NCBI GenBank assembly: GCA_958510825.1
Contig: OY294049.1
Span: forward strand, 6,820,001-6,884,000
Reading direction: 5' to 3'
Origin: Brachypterus glaber
Lineage: Eukaryota > Arthropoda > Insecta > Coleoptera > Kateretidae
DNA: 64,000 bases
The notes below the pieces were generated by a model, which was given only the letters and a program-made list of their open reading frames with translations, had not been told where the DNA came from and did no database searches. The translations under genes and the position numbers were made by a program. Below, in pieces: positions 1-9,360 of the stretch (positions within the stretch are counted from its first letter, which is position 1; each line of letters begins with the position of its first letter).

Positions 1-1170
1 TTATTAACAGGACAGTGCTACTTTAAATGTAGCTAGATTTATTATTAATTTATATTCATGAATACTTAAAGTAAGGGAACCAAATTTTGAATATAAAATT
101 AGGTATAATAGCTTCGAAAATTATTTCCACAATAACTATACATTTCGCAGTTATTATAAACGTACGGGATCCCGGGATATGAAGTTTAATTTAAAGAGAC
201 ATTTTAGTTTAAACTGTAATTTATCTTTTACTGCCATGTGTAACTTTATTTGTTATGTTAAATTATCTCTATCTTATGTGGACTGTAACATGTAAAATGC
301 CTAATATTTTACATTTATAATTTATTAGTTATGCAAATTTGATGTTTTAAAATTTTGAGAGGCATTTAGATAGATAGGTAGTACATATTAGGTACTAATC
401 GCCATACACAGTGCCCTCGGCGCGCAGGGCCGTCGAGAGGGGGGGTGTTTCCCCCAGACCCAGAGTTTTGAGGGGGCCCTGATCTTTTCATTTTAAGTCA
501 TAATTTTTTTTTCAGGAGGTAAAAAAAATTGTGGTTGGGGGTGATGAGCGTTTTTTTATTTAGCTATTTGGGAGGAAAACAAAAAACATTGTCCGGGGGC
601 CCCCATAGGTTATTACCCCCGGGCCCCGATTTTCTCTATACGGCCCTGTGCCCTTCAGAAGTCACCCTTAACTTCTGAGCAAATTCACTCTTAACTTTTA
701 AGCAAATTGGCATTTTAACTATGATACTTATCTTATATTTTTAGTTTTTAAAATAAGGGAAATAAGGGAATTTTTTAAATAAAAAGGAATGTCGTGCGAT
801 ACGTCAATTTAAAACAAATAAAAATCTCTATTCCATAATATGGACAATTGGAGAAAATGGAGAAAATAGAGAAAAATTATGATATATTTTAAACTTTTTT
901 TTTTTTTGAAGGTGTTAATTTTTTAAGATTTTTTTAAGATTTTTTTTTTACGCTCGGCGCGCCCCCTTGCACGCATTTTAAAAGCTAAATATATAAAATA
1001 TATGCAACAAGACTGACTTATTTAAGTGTAAAAAGTTTAAAGTCAAAAGTTACAAGGGAAACTAGGACCATTCTTGTTGCTTCTAAAAATAAACGATAGG
1101 TTACGGTCTCAGACTTGTCGTTTACCTAACTAAATTTATAAATTATTAAATAAATATTTTTAATTTACAG
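1..1170. other. Intron sequence upstream of the first visible ZP exon
   Basis: No coding exon could be recognised here. The segment ends in a polypyrimidine-poor but acceptable acceptor (TTTACAG, up to 1170). It contains a short TIR element (425-648). From about 655 to 1065 lies a decayed relative of the foldback family at 7541-8252: the stretch with AAAAGCTAAATATATAAAAT around 980-1000 and the following AAAAGTTACA resemble the right arm of that family. Assignment to the intron is inferred from the downstream exon. Confidence 0.6.
425..648. mobile_element. MITE with CAGGGCCGT termini
   Basis: The left end reads CAGGGCCGTCGAGAG and the right end, reverse complemented, reads CAGGGCCGTATAGAG, 13 of 15 identical. 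The interior is unusually GC-rich for this window, with runs of G and C (GGGGGCCC, CCCCCGGGCCCC), and has no coding capacity. It is a short non-autonomous DNA transposon by structure. No clean target-site duplication was found, although the word TGCCCT occurs on both sides, not adjacent to both ends. Superfamily not assigned. Confidence 0.6.
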
Positions 1171-1401
1171 AGAATTAGAAATTACAACTAGTTTGACAGA
1201 ACATGCTCCAGAACCCATTTTAGGAGTAGGTGTTCGACAAGCGGGAAAACTGGTAACCGGAGAACTCAATGTATCGCCGGGAACGCCACTTCAAATGGAA
1301 ATCTTTTTAGACAAAGGTTCAGCACCTATTTATGGACTTCTGGTAACTCATATGCAAGTTACTGATACGAAAGCACAAGAAGAAACTATAATCTACAACG
1401 G
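1171..1401 (+). CDS. qsm: ZP-domain protein, internal exon (ZP-C part 1), probable quasimodo
   Basis: This exon encodes about 76 residues of an extracellular zona pellucida module, starting within ELEITT and ending at IIYNG. It is bounded by TTTACAG at 1170 and GGTAAGT at 1402. It enters with one base completing a split codon and leaves with two bases (GG), which the next exon completes as GGA. The hydrophobic/polar alternation around GVGVRQAGKLVTGELNV and VTHMQVTD is typical of the ZP-C beta-sandwich. The cysteine usually found at the VTHMQ position (consensus VxxCxA) is methionine here. The TTG at 1193 is an internal leucine, not a start. Identification as quasimodo, the GPI-anchored ZP protein of insect clock light input, is from recognition of the family and the C-terminus. 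Another insect ZP protein is possible. Confidence 0.75.
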
Positions 1402-1806
1402 GTAAGTTACTAAACGATTTTGTACTTAAGAAAAGTACATAAATATAATTTAACAATTAAAAATTAAAAATAAATATACATAAAAACTTAAATTAAAAGT
1501 AAAAAAATTCATCGAAGTCCTCTTCGTCCTTGATGGTATTTAGAATCGAGTCTGCATTTCCTCTTTGAATAGTTAAACTTATTCTTTGGGTAATGAAGGA
1601 TTTTAAGCTTTTACAAGTTAAGCTACTCCTAATACAATGGATCAACTTTTTTATAAATTGGTTGGCTATCGGTACCAGAACAATTAAACTTTTTTCTATT
1701 ATTTAAACCACTATTTTTTTTTAAGTTTAAGTCTAAAACTTTGCATAAGAAATACATTTTTCAGTCCATTTTTCTAAAGGTGAGAACTTAAGGGGCCCCG
1801 GGGTAT

Positions 1807-2468
1807 ATACCTTCTGGCTCTGGAAAATTAATTGACTTTTTTTAGGTATGTAATCACAACTTTATTTCAACGACCTACAAAATATCAAATAGTATATGTG
1901 TTGATGTGTTTGTGAAAAACTTTTTATTGGAAAATTTGGAAAATTGTGGAAACCATGGCCCTTGCCTCGAAACCCCTTTTTTGTGATGACTACGATTTTT
2001 CGAAAACCAATTTACTGATCAATCTGAAATTTTTAGGAGTTATTGCTAATTACAATAGCTAGTTTGTTTTGAAGAGTTTTGCAAAAAAAATAACGAAAAT
2101 GCTGATGATATTCCCAAAAACTCGATTTTTGATTTTTCGAAAATTGAGTTTTACGGCCGGAAAATAGAAATTTTAGTTAAAATAAAAATCCCTCTATTCA
2201 CGAACTAGCTAACTGTAATTAGGAACAATACCTAAAAATTTCAGACTGATTGGTATATTGGTTTTCAAGAAATCGTCACCGAAAAAAAAGGCGTTTCTGG
2301 ACAAGGGCATTGTTTTCCACAATTTTCCGAATTTTCCAACAAAAAAAATTCACAAACATATTAAAACATATACTATTTGATATTTTGTAGGTCATTAAAA
2401 TAAAGTTATGATTGCGTACATGAAAAAAAAATCAATAAAAACCCTTAATTTTCTGAGCCAGAAGGTAT
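1807..2468. mobile_element. Foldback element, TIR ATACCTTCTGGCTC
   Basis: The left end ATACCTTCTGGCTCTGGAAA matches the reverse complement of the right end (TTTTCTGAGCCAGAAGGTAT). The match continues inwards for roughly 270 bases on each side: ACAAAATATCAAATAGTATA on the left pairs with TATACTATTTGATATTTTGT on the right, and both arms carry the interior GGAAAATT..GGAAAATTGTGGAAA block. The whole element is therefore almost one long imperfect hairpin with a spacer of about 100 bases. It has no coding capacity and is non-autonomous. Confidence 0.75.
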
Positions 2469-2626
2469 TTAACTCCTCAAAGCTACTATCGACACTGCTT
2501 TTAAAGAACTGCTTTATATTATTCCACATGATAGAATTTTTAAATTCTTTAGGATTTTTCTAACAATAAATAAATTTTACTATGATATTCCAAATTATTT
2601 TATTCAAAATCAACGGTAAAAATAGT

Positions 2627-2790
2627 ATGCAAAAATTCAGAATATTATCCCTATTTTTTTCCTGGCCCATTGTGCTGTAGTACAAAACCCTTACGTGATG
2701 GACAAAAACGGAAGGTTTATTCGAAATCAACATAACTAAATTACCCAAAATCAGCTGTCAGATCCAAATCAACTTTCAAAAGTTGTTGGT
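2627..2790 (-). repeat. Dispersed repeat, copy 1 (minus orientation)
   Basis: This copy matches 19450-19640 in inverted orientation: TTTGGATCTGACAGCTGATT at 19490-19510 corresponds to the complement of 2745-2770, and CAGTGGGCCAGGAAAAAA to the complement of 2660-2680. A looser match lies at 57380-57560. The small ORFs called here and at 19439-19675 are translations of the repeat, not genes. Confidence 0.7.
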
Positions 2791-3915
2791 TTATGTAATT
2801 ATTTAATTCATGTAATCTGTCACAACAAACTTATTTGATACAATTATAGAATAATTTTATTGCATTTACAATATCCAGTGACAAGGAATATTTTCTTCCA
2901 CCTACTCCGCAGTTTAAATCCATTCCATGATTCGTTTTTGCGCTCAAAGAAAAAGTATAGTCTATAACAGCTATGGAAAAGTCATTTCTCGTTCCCGAAA
3001 CCGTAATCCTCACCTGGCGACTCGTATGCCAAACTTTCCGCAAGCGCGGGATATTTTCTATTCCACACTAGTAATATACTATTCTTTTACATAAAAAGCA
3101 AAAAGTGTGTTGTGATGTGCAATTTTTCGACCTCAGTGAACAAACTTTGATTTGATATTGTTTACAACTGACTAAATAAATTCAATGTAATTTTATACAA
3201 AATGATTTATTATATCTGACTGAGACTCAACGTTTAACTTGTAAAAAACTAACCTAACTTTATCAATTAATCATTACTCAACCCCCGAATTCTGGGGCAG
3301 GGTTGGTAAAAAAGTTTTCTGTGATAAAGTGATGAAATTATTTATTTTTTCGTGTTCTTTGAATTATGTATAGCAACATAAGCGCAATTTTCTATTGTAT
3401 CCAGACGTATAGATTTGATTTTTTTTTTCAACAGACAATAGATAATTTTCAGACACATATACCGTTTGTGTAATTGATATGATTTTGTTTACCAGTAGCT
3501 TGGGTAAAAAAATGACTTTTAAAACTTGGTATATAATAACTCTAGTTTATATTTCAGGCATTTTAATTTATTATATTAATACCAACTTTTGTAATAACTA
3601 TCTTAAATGTGATTTTAGTGTATGAGAATAAAATTATTTCGGTTCGCGAGGGACGAATTTAATTGATATCCAAAGCCTAGAGCTAGAGTACCTTAATGTG
3701 ACGTTTTCTGTTGGAAAACTCCACAATACGGCACTCTACCAGAAGCTATAAGTATGTACTAAAAGCAGGTAAAGCAAGGAATATAAATAAAAATTCCTTT
3801 CATTTATACCATCACAAAAAAATAGGAGGTTTCAGTAAAGGTTCAACAATTAAATTAATTATTAATTTGTTCGTGTTTCACTGCATTTTGTTTAACCCTT
3901 GTCAAAAATTTCCAG

Positions 3916-4063
3916 ATGTTCAGTGGACCCATATCTGTTTGAAAACTTCAACACCGTGGACGGAGATTTCCTAGCGGCCAAATTTAGAGCGTTCAAATTC
4001 CCCGAATCCACATACGTGCAATTTAAGGGAACCGTCAACGTTTGTCTGGATAAATGTAAAGGG
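3916..4063 (+). CDS. qsm: ZP-domain protein, internal exon (ZP-C part 2)
   Basis: The 148-base exon starts with A, which completes the glycine codon left open by the previous exon. It then encodes 49 residues beginning CSVDPYLFENF and ending VCLDKCKG, and leaves in phase 0 at GTAAGT (4064). NGC, the phenylalanine-rich AAKFRAFKFPES block and the C-x3-C ending are hallmarks of the ZP-C half. The position before TVNVC (consensus FxCxVxxC) is glycine rather than cysteine. Together with the methionine in the previous exon this suggests that one canonical ZP-C disulphide is absent as a pair. Confidence 0.78.
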
Positions 4064-4140
4064 GTAAGTTTTAATTTAATTCAGTAGTAAATTATATCGT
4101 AGAAATAAATTGGTATACAGGAACATTTAGAAATAGGTAA

Positions 4141-5282
4141 GGGGACGCCCATAAAGTATTTCACGCGGTGTGACTCACGACTGTGGGGTTCCAGGAGTTT
4201 GTGTCCCTTTGTTACAGGGAGAGGGGGTCTACATCAATGTAATTTCACAAAAATAATTACACAAGCACACAAAAAAATAAGGTTTGCGGAGCCAAAAAAG
4301 CGACCTATATAGCATTGTAGTATTGATCTAACCTAGTCGAAATCTGCACTGATGGAAATTTTCTGCTTACCAGTTTTTTTTTATTCGAGTTTCAATTTTT
4401 AGTTTATGTCAAATTATGCCAAGTAGGCCACCAAAAAATTTGTTTTTGTAAAATAATTTTTTGATAGCTCTTATGTTCAAAAAGATTTTCCCAGGTTTTG
4501 GTTGAAAAAAATCTTTTTTGCAAAAGTTATTAACAATGGAAGTTTTATCTTCCAACATGAACAAAAAAAATGTTTTTTTTTTCGAAATTTTTTAAACAAA
4601 TTCAATATTTTTTACATTCGGAAGAAAGATTTTTAGAGTGTAGGTACGTATTTAAACAAAAATTTCAAAGTAAGAATCGTCCAAATCCGTTTAGCCGTTC
4701 ACTAGAAAAGATTATGTTGTAACGTTAAGCTTTCATTGTTAATAACTTCTGCAAAAAAAAAAACTTTTCGACCAAAACCTGGGAAAATATTTTTGAAAAT
4801 AAGAGCTAAAAATGCATTTTACAGCAAAAAAAAACTACTTTCGATTTTTGGTGGTCTATTAGGCATTATTTGACCTAAACTAGAATAAAAAAAAACTGGT
4901 AAGCAGAAAATTTCGAGGAAAATTCCAATCAATGAAGATTTCGACTAAGCTAGATCAATACTACAATGCTATATAGGTGGCTTTTTTGGCTCCGCACACT
5001 TTTATTTTTTTGTGTGTTTATGTTATTTATAATGTAATATATTGGAACCTGAAGTGTACCATTTTTATTTTTACAGCTTTTGTTTATTATTTTTTACTAG
5101 ATATAATTATAATTTATAGTTATATCATAATTAAAGAACTTGCTGTTTAAAATTTTATAAAAATATGTGAAATAATTTTTTTTTGTATATAAAAATTGTG
5201 ACGTGACATGGGAGAGGGAGGAAGAGGGAGGGAGAGAGGGGTCAAAAATTACCAATAAAAGCGTAACATATTTGGACGTCCT
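4141..5282. mobile_element. MITE (GGGGACGCCCATAAAG) split by a younger foldback
   Basis: The left end GGGGACGCCCATAAAGTATT is mirrored at the right by a sequence whose complement begins GAGGACGTCCAAATATGTTA. Both are followed by a purine/pyrimidine-asymmetric block (AGGGAGAGGGGG on the left, AGAGGGAGGAAGAGGGAGGG on the right). The two halves are separated by a complete foldback element at 4265-5017, so the outer element is the older one. No coding capacity. This type of end (GACGTCC, TTACGC) is widespread in arthropod MITEs. Confidence 0.6.
4265..5017. mobile_element. Foldback element nested in the MITE at 4141-5282
   Basis: Left end CACACAAAAAAATAAGGTTT followed by GCGGAGCC. The right end complements this (GGCTCCGC then TTTTATTTTTTTGTGTG). 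Internal pairing continues: CTATATAGCATTGTAGTATT pairs with AATACTACAATGCTATATAG, and ATTTTCTGCTTACCAGTTTT with AAAACTGGTAAGCAGAAAAT. Arms are about 350 bases, so nearly the entire element is self-complementary. Non-coding. Confidence 0.8.
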
Positions 5283-5858
5283 CAAGAGTAGATTTTTCTT
5301 AAAAATATGAAAAAGGACTCCAACAGCCATTATTTCAATAGATAGTAAACTCTTAGTTACAAAACCAACACTTTTTATTTTACTATTACAGACATTTCTT
5401 TAGTTGTTGGTAAACTTTTTGGCTAAGTATAGAACACAAATGTTGGTAAATTAACAAAAATATTACCTTCGACAGAAGAAATGGCTCTAATAATAAAATA
5501 AAAAGTGTTGGTTTCGAAACCAAGAGTTTGGACTATCGATTGACGGACGTTAGAGTCTTGTTTGCATCAAATTATTGTTCGTACTATTTTTCATTATTTT
5601 TAGTATTTTTAATACTCATTATAAATACCTTAGAGTTTCTTTAAAACTCAATATAAGGAATTTTATTATTCAAACCAAGCACTTTTGGTTGATTCAAGTC
5701 TTAACCGCTTGTTCTAAATAAGATACGTATTCAACTTTAATCAAGCAAAATATTTGATTTAAGTACTTAACATGCTTGCGTATATACAAAGTTTTGAGCC
5801 ACTAAGTCTATATATTACGTACTTGTGTGTAGGAATTGCGCTATGAACGTTTTTAACA

Positions 5859-5861
<3 letters not shown>

Positions 5862-5930
<69 letters not shown>
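5862..5930. repeat. (TA)n microsatellite
   Basis: About 34 uninterrupted TA dinucleotides in the last intron of the ZP gene. Confidence 0.98.
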
Positions 5931-5935
<5 letters not shown>

Positions 5936-6219
5936 TTAAACATTTTAATATTAAAATATATTATATTAATTAATATTAAAACACCTATTTTCCGATGGAG
6001 ACTTTATTCATAAACAATTGTTTAGATATTACTTTTTGCGTTTATTTTTGTACAATGTTGCTGACATTATAGTTGTGCAGAATCACGATATATCGGCATT
6101 TCTTTATTTATTCTGAGAAAACTAGGAGTCATTTTTATTACAACAGGAAGCTTTTAATGGATTTGTCTAAAGGCATTAAAAAATCGTGCTTAAGATTATT
6201 CTAATCGGATATACCCTGG

Positions 6220-6841
6220 TAGGGTGAACCTTATATTTTTTTATTATCTTAAATTTTTTATTTAGGTGTAACTACAAAATTCTGAAATATGAGAGTAATC
6301 AAACTTCTCTAAGGGTCCTACCTGGGCTCTAAAATTCGTAAAATTACCCATAGATCATAAAAAATCGTAGAAAATTGTCTGTACTTTTGGTATAAGTGAA
6401 AAATATAAAGGCCTTGAAAGGCCCTGAAAGGCCTTGAAATCATGCTTTTGAGCAAACAGAATTATGCCAAATTATAAAATGGTGCCGAAAACCCGTCCAA
6501 GATTTGGCGCTTAGCTCGTTTTTGTCTTATGAATAAATTATTAGAATGCATTAAATAAAAATAAATTCAGTCCAATCTGATACATTTTTAAAATGTTAGT
6601 TTGTCTTTTGACTCATACAAATTCGTAAATTTTAGCATTATGACATTTCAAGGATTTTAAATTTTTCTGTGATACAAGTACAGCCCATTTTCAAGGATTT
6701 TTTCGGATTTTTGCGTAATTTTGCGTTTTTAGGGGTCTAATTGGGACCCTTAGAGAAGTTTGATCACCCTCAAATTTTCGGGATGTCCTAGATATACCAA
6801 AATGAAAATTTTAAACAATAAAAAAAATAAGGTTCACCCTA
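6220..6841. mobile_element. TIR element TAGGGTGAACCTTAT
   Basis: The left terminus TAGGGTGAACCTTAT and right terminus ATAAGGTTCACCCTA are perfect complements over 15 bases. Inner arm pairing includes CAAACTTCTCTAAGGGTCC on the left and GGACCCTTAGAGAAGTTTG on the right. The arms are around 190 bases and there is no ORF. The TA at each extreme could be the duplicated target of a Tc1/mariner-type insertion (inference). Confidence 0.75.
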
Positions 6842-6854
6842 TTCTGCCATCATA

Positions 6855-7245
6855 GCTTAAATAATAAATAAAAACAAATTCAGTACGATCAGATACATTT
6901 TTAAAATGTTTTTTTTTTACCTCTTGACTCGTATTTATGGCAGAAATTCGTAAATTTTAAGCAACATTGGCGAAATTTCGGCACGGGTTAGAATCTTTTG
7001 ATCATTTTGAAATTTGGCACATAATTTTGTATCTTCAAAAGAAAAAAAAATAAGATATGAAGCTCTTTAAATTTTTTACTTATACGAAAATAACACACAA
7101 TTTTCAACGATTTTTTAAGATTTATGGTTAACATACGAATTTTAGGGGCCCAATAAGGACCCTTAGAGAAGTTTGATCACTTCCATATTTAAAAATTTTT
7201 CTAGTTACACCTAAATGAAAATTTTAAGATGATAAAAAATTTTTC
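6855..7245. repeat. Second right half of the TAGGGTGAACC element
   Basis: This block repeats the right half of the preceding element in direct orientation: AAACAAATTCAGTACGATCA near 6870 resembles the 6560 region, and GGACCCTTAGAGAAGTTTGA followed by TCAC recurs at 7158-7182. It suggests a tandem or incomplete second insertion, since no second left end is present. Confidence 0.6.
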
Positions 7246-7540
7246 ATAATGTGTATACACCGATAATTGTTTACAGTATTAAATAGTGAACAATTTTGAG
7301 TATTTGTAACTTTGTACTAGTACCTATAACAATAACAGAACAACGTTATGTTTGACTGTAACAACTTGTATTTAATAAATAAAGTTGCGACGGTTTACAA
7401 ATATACAAAATCGTCCAGTATTTAATACAGTAACATATTATCAGTAGAATTAAGATTTTAAGAAGAATTTTGAATAACATAAAAAAAATAATAATTATAT
7501 GGATTGCAGGGATCAAGACATCAATAAAAATATATATAGA

Positions 7541-8252
7541 GCGGTCCAAAAGTAACCCCCCCTCTTAACTTTTGAACCAGTTGAGATATCGACTTCAAAT
7601 TTGGAACTTTTAAATAAGACAACTTAAACTATCTTTTAGCATATATTTAATACTTTCAGCTCTTAAAATGTGGGCAGGGGGGAATGGGCGCACATTTTTT
7701 TAAATGGAAAGGGGAGTCGCGTAATACATCATTTTAAAGCTTATAAAATTCTCCATTTAACTCCATATTTTTAAATTAAAAAAAAAATTTGGGTTTAAAA
7801 TGGGGTTGAAAATGGGTATTAATGTCAAAATTCCTCTAAAAAAAACAAATAATTTTTTAAAAATGCCTAATTTCATCATAAAAAAATGTTAATTATACTT
7901 TTAAACTAATTTTAGTTGACATAAATAAAAATTTATAAAAAAAAACTTAAAAAATCAAATGTTTTAGCACAAAAAATTGAAAAATCAAAACCTTAAAAAA
8001 CATTTTTAAAAAATTTAAAAATGTTAGTTTAAATAGAGCATTTTATAAGCTTTAAAATTATGTATAAGACGACCCCCCTTTCCATTTAAAAAAATGTCAC
8101 CCATGCCCCCCTGCCCACATTTTAAGAGCTGAAAATATCAAATATATGCTAAAAGATAGTTTAAGTTGTCTTATTTAAGAGTTCTAAATTTGAAGTCGAT
8201 ATCTCAACTCGTTCAAAAGTTAAAAGGGGGGGGGGGGTGACTTTTGGACCGC
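7541..8252. mobile_element. Foldback element, TIR GCGGTCCAAAAGT
   Basis: The left end GCGGTCCAAAAGTAACCCCC and right end (complement GCGGTCCAAAAGTCACCCCC) match. Both arms then carry the same ordered blocks: CTTTTGAAC, GAGATATCGACTTCAAATTT, AATAAGACAACTTAAACTAT, AAAATGTGGGCAGGGGGG and TAAATGGAAAGGGG. Arms are about 300 bases with a short AT-rich centre. A further copy of this family, interrupted by a giant palindrome, lies around 52,540-54,525, and a decayed one around 655-1065. Confidence 0.8.
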
Positions 8253-8629
8253 ACTGGATAGAACGGACAAATAGGTCTTGCAACCCTCACAAGTTATTTT
8301 CAAAAAAATATTCATACCTATTTTAATAAACGTTTAGTATTTAAAATAAAAGAATGTGTAAGATTTTAAATCCAATTAAGGATTCAAAAGCTTTTTAAAA
8401 ATAGTTTATTAAAATCTATTTTTTTACAAATATATATCTCATATATGAGATATATTTTATTTTTTAATTTTTTTTTATTTCTTTAATAAGTTGTTTGGTA
8501 AAATGAGATATTTTTTAAATATTTACATATATCTGTAGCTAAGAAGCATTAGTAGTAAGCGTCGTGTCGAGATCGCACGCTCCTAAATATAACGGTAAAA
8601 TAGTGGTAAATTCGGAAAATAAAATCGAA

Positions 8630-9340
8630 ATGGCACCGTCAAAACAAATAAACTGTGACAGCATACTTGCTTTTTTAAAGAGTGATGAGTTTTGTGACAT
8701 AATAAGTGAAATTGTGGAAACAAAAACCAAAAAGCTTGAAGAAAAAGTGGAGAGTTTAAGCAGGGAAGTAAATACGTTAAAAGAATCGAATATTGATTTA
8801 GTGAGATTATTATTTAACGGACAAGTTAATAGCAAAATCCATCCTAGTTCAACATCAAAAAATAAACCCAATCAATTTTATCAAAACAATTCAATCGACA
8901 GTGATAAGTCGAACGGGCAAAAAAGTGGTGTTGATAAACAATACAGTGCAAGTGTAATATCGGAGAATCCCCAGCCCATAGGCGGAGTAAAACGCACCTT
9001 TAAAAGGAGTAATTTAATTCAAGGCGACGAAGTTGATGAAGGTACAACTATTAGTGGAATTGCGCAATATGAGCATTTCCATGTGTACAGACTCAATCCA
9101 GTCTTAGAAGAAAAGGATATTATACAACATCTGAATACAAAAAATATTCCGAATGCAAAATGTGAAAAAATGAAGTCAAAATACCCGGATGAATTTGCAT
9201 CATTTAAAATATCAGTTCCAGCAGATAAGGTAGAAACATTTCTAATGGCTAAAACATGGGGTAAACATGTATGTATTAACCGTTTTTTAGCAAAATTCCA
9301 ACAAAGAAAAGTCGATCCAACTATGTCGAATTCGGAGTAG
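8630..9340 (+). CDS. LINE ORF1 protein, coiled coil plus RRM-like domain
   Basis: ORF1 encodes 236 residues from the first ATG (8630). The frame is open further upstream, with only a GTG at 8564. Residues about 28-62 form a charged heptad-like stretch (TKKLEEKVESLSREVNTLKE), a probable trimerising coiled coil. A low-complexity polar linker follows (70-140). Residues about 145-225 (from QYEHFHVYRLNPVLEEKD, through ASFKISVP, to KHVCINRF) have the spacing of the RRM-like nucleic-acid-binding fold seen in ORF1 proteins of insect LINEs. No CCHC zinc knuckle is present. The protein should coat the element RNA in the cytoplasm. The 3' end overlaps the open ORF2 frame (9280-9340), where a T TTT TTA heptamer occurs at codons R218-F219-L220. 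Confidence 0.8.
   Translation: MAPSKQINCDSILAFLKSDEFCDIISEIVETKTKKLEEKVESLSREVNTLKESNIDLVRLLFNGQVNSKIHPSSTSKNKPNQFYQNNSIDSDKSNGQKSGVDKQYSASVISENPQPIGGVKRTFKRSNLIQGDEVDEGTTISGIAQYEHFHVYRLNPVLEEKDIIQHLNTKNIPNAKCEKMKSKYPDEFASFKISVPADKVETFLMAKTWGKHVCINRFLAKFQQRKVDPTMSNSE
9283..9289 (+). promoter_or_regulatory. Candidate -1 ribosomal frameshift site T TTT TTA
   Basis: In ORF1 the codons CGT TTT TTA (9281-9289) present the heptamer T TTT TTA in the register needed for -1 slippage (X XXY YYZ). The -1 frame has a TAA at 9277-9279, four bases upstream of the heptamer, and is then open through the whole of ORF2. I found no strong stem or pseudoknot just downstream, only a weak CGAATTCG palindrome at 9327-9334. 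Function is inferred. A T-rich heptamer can arise by chance in this composition. Confidence 0.4.
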
Positions 9341-9360
9341 AGTCTGATAGAAATAATTTT

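Larger units (their letters stand above)
1402..3915 (+). other. Intron between ZP exons 1 and 2 of the window
   Basis: A 2.5-kb intron with GTAAGT donor (1402) and TTCCAG acceptor (3910-3915), phase 2. It holds a foldback element at 1807-2468 and a copy of a dispersed repeat at 2627-2790. The rest (1410-1800, 2800-3900) is AT-rich sequence in which I see no gene. The ORF of 70 codons at 2831-3043 (minus) has no recognisable domain. Confidence 0.75.

Noticed and set aside
1193..1405. The apparent start at 1193 as the gene start
   Set aside because: The codon is TTG. The frame continues upstream to a splice acceptor at 1170, and the ZP consensus extends across it.
3711..3974. 87-codon plus-strand ORF overlapping the ZP exon
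   Set aside because: Wrong frame for the ZP peptide, and it runs through the splice acceptor.
8539..8871. 110-codon minus-strand ORF
   Set aside because: It is antisense to LINE ORF1, which has clear domain structure. It is a shadow.
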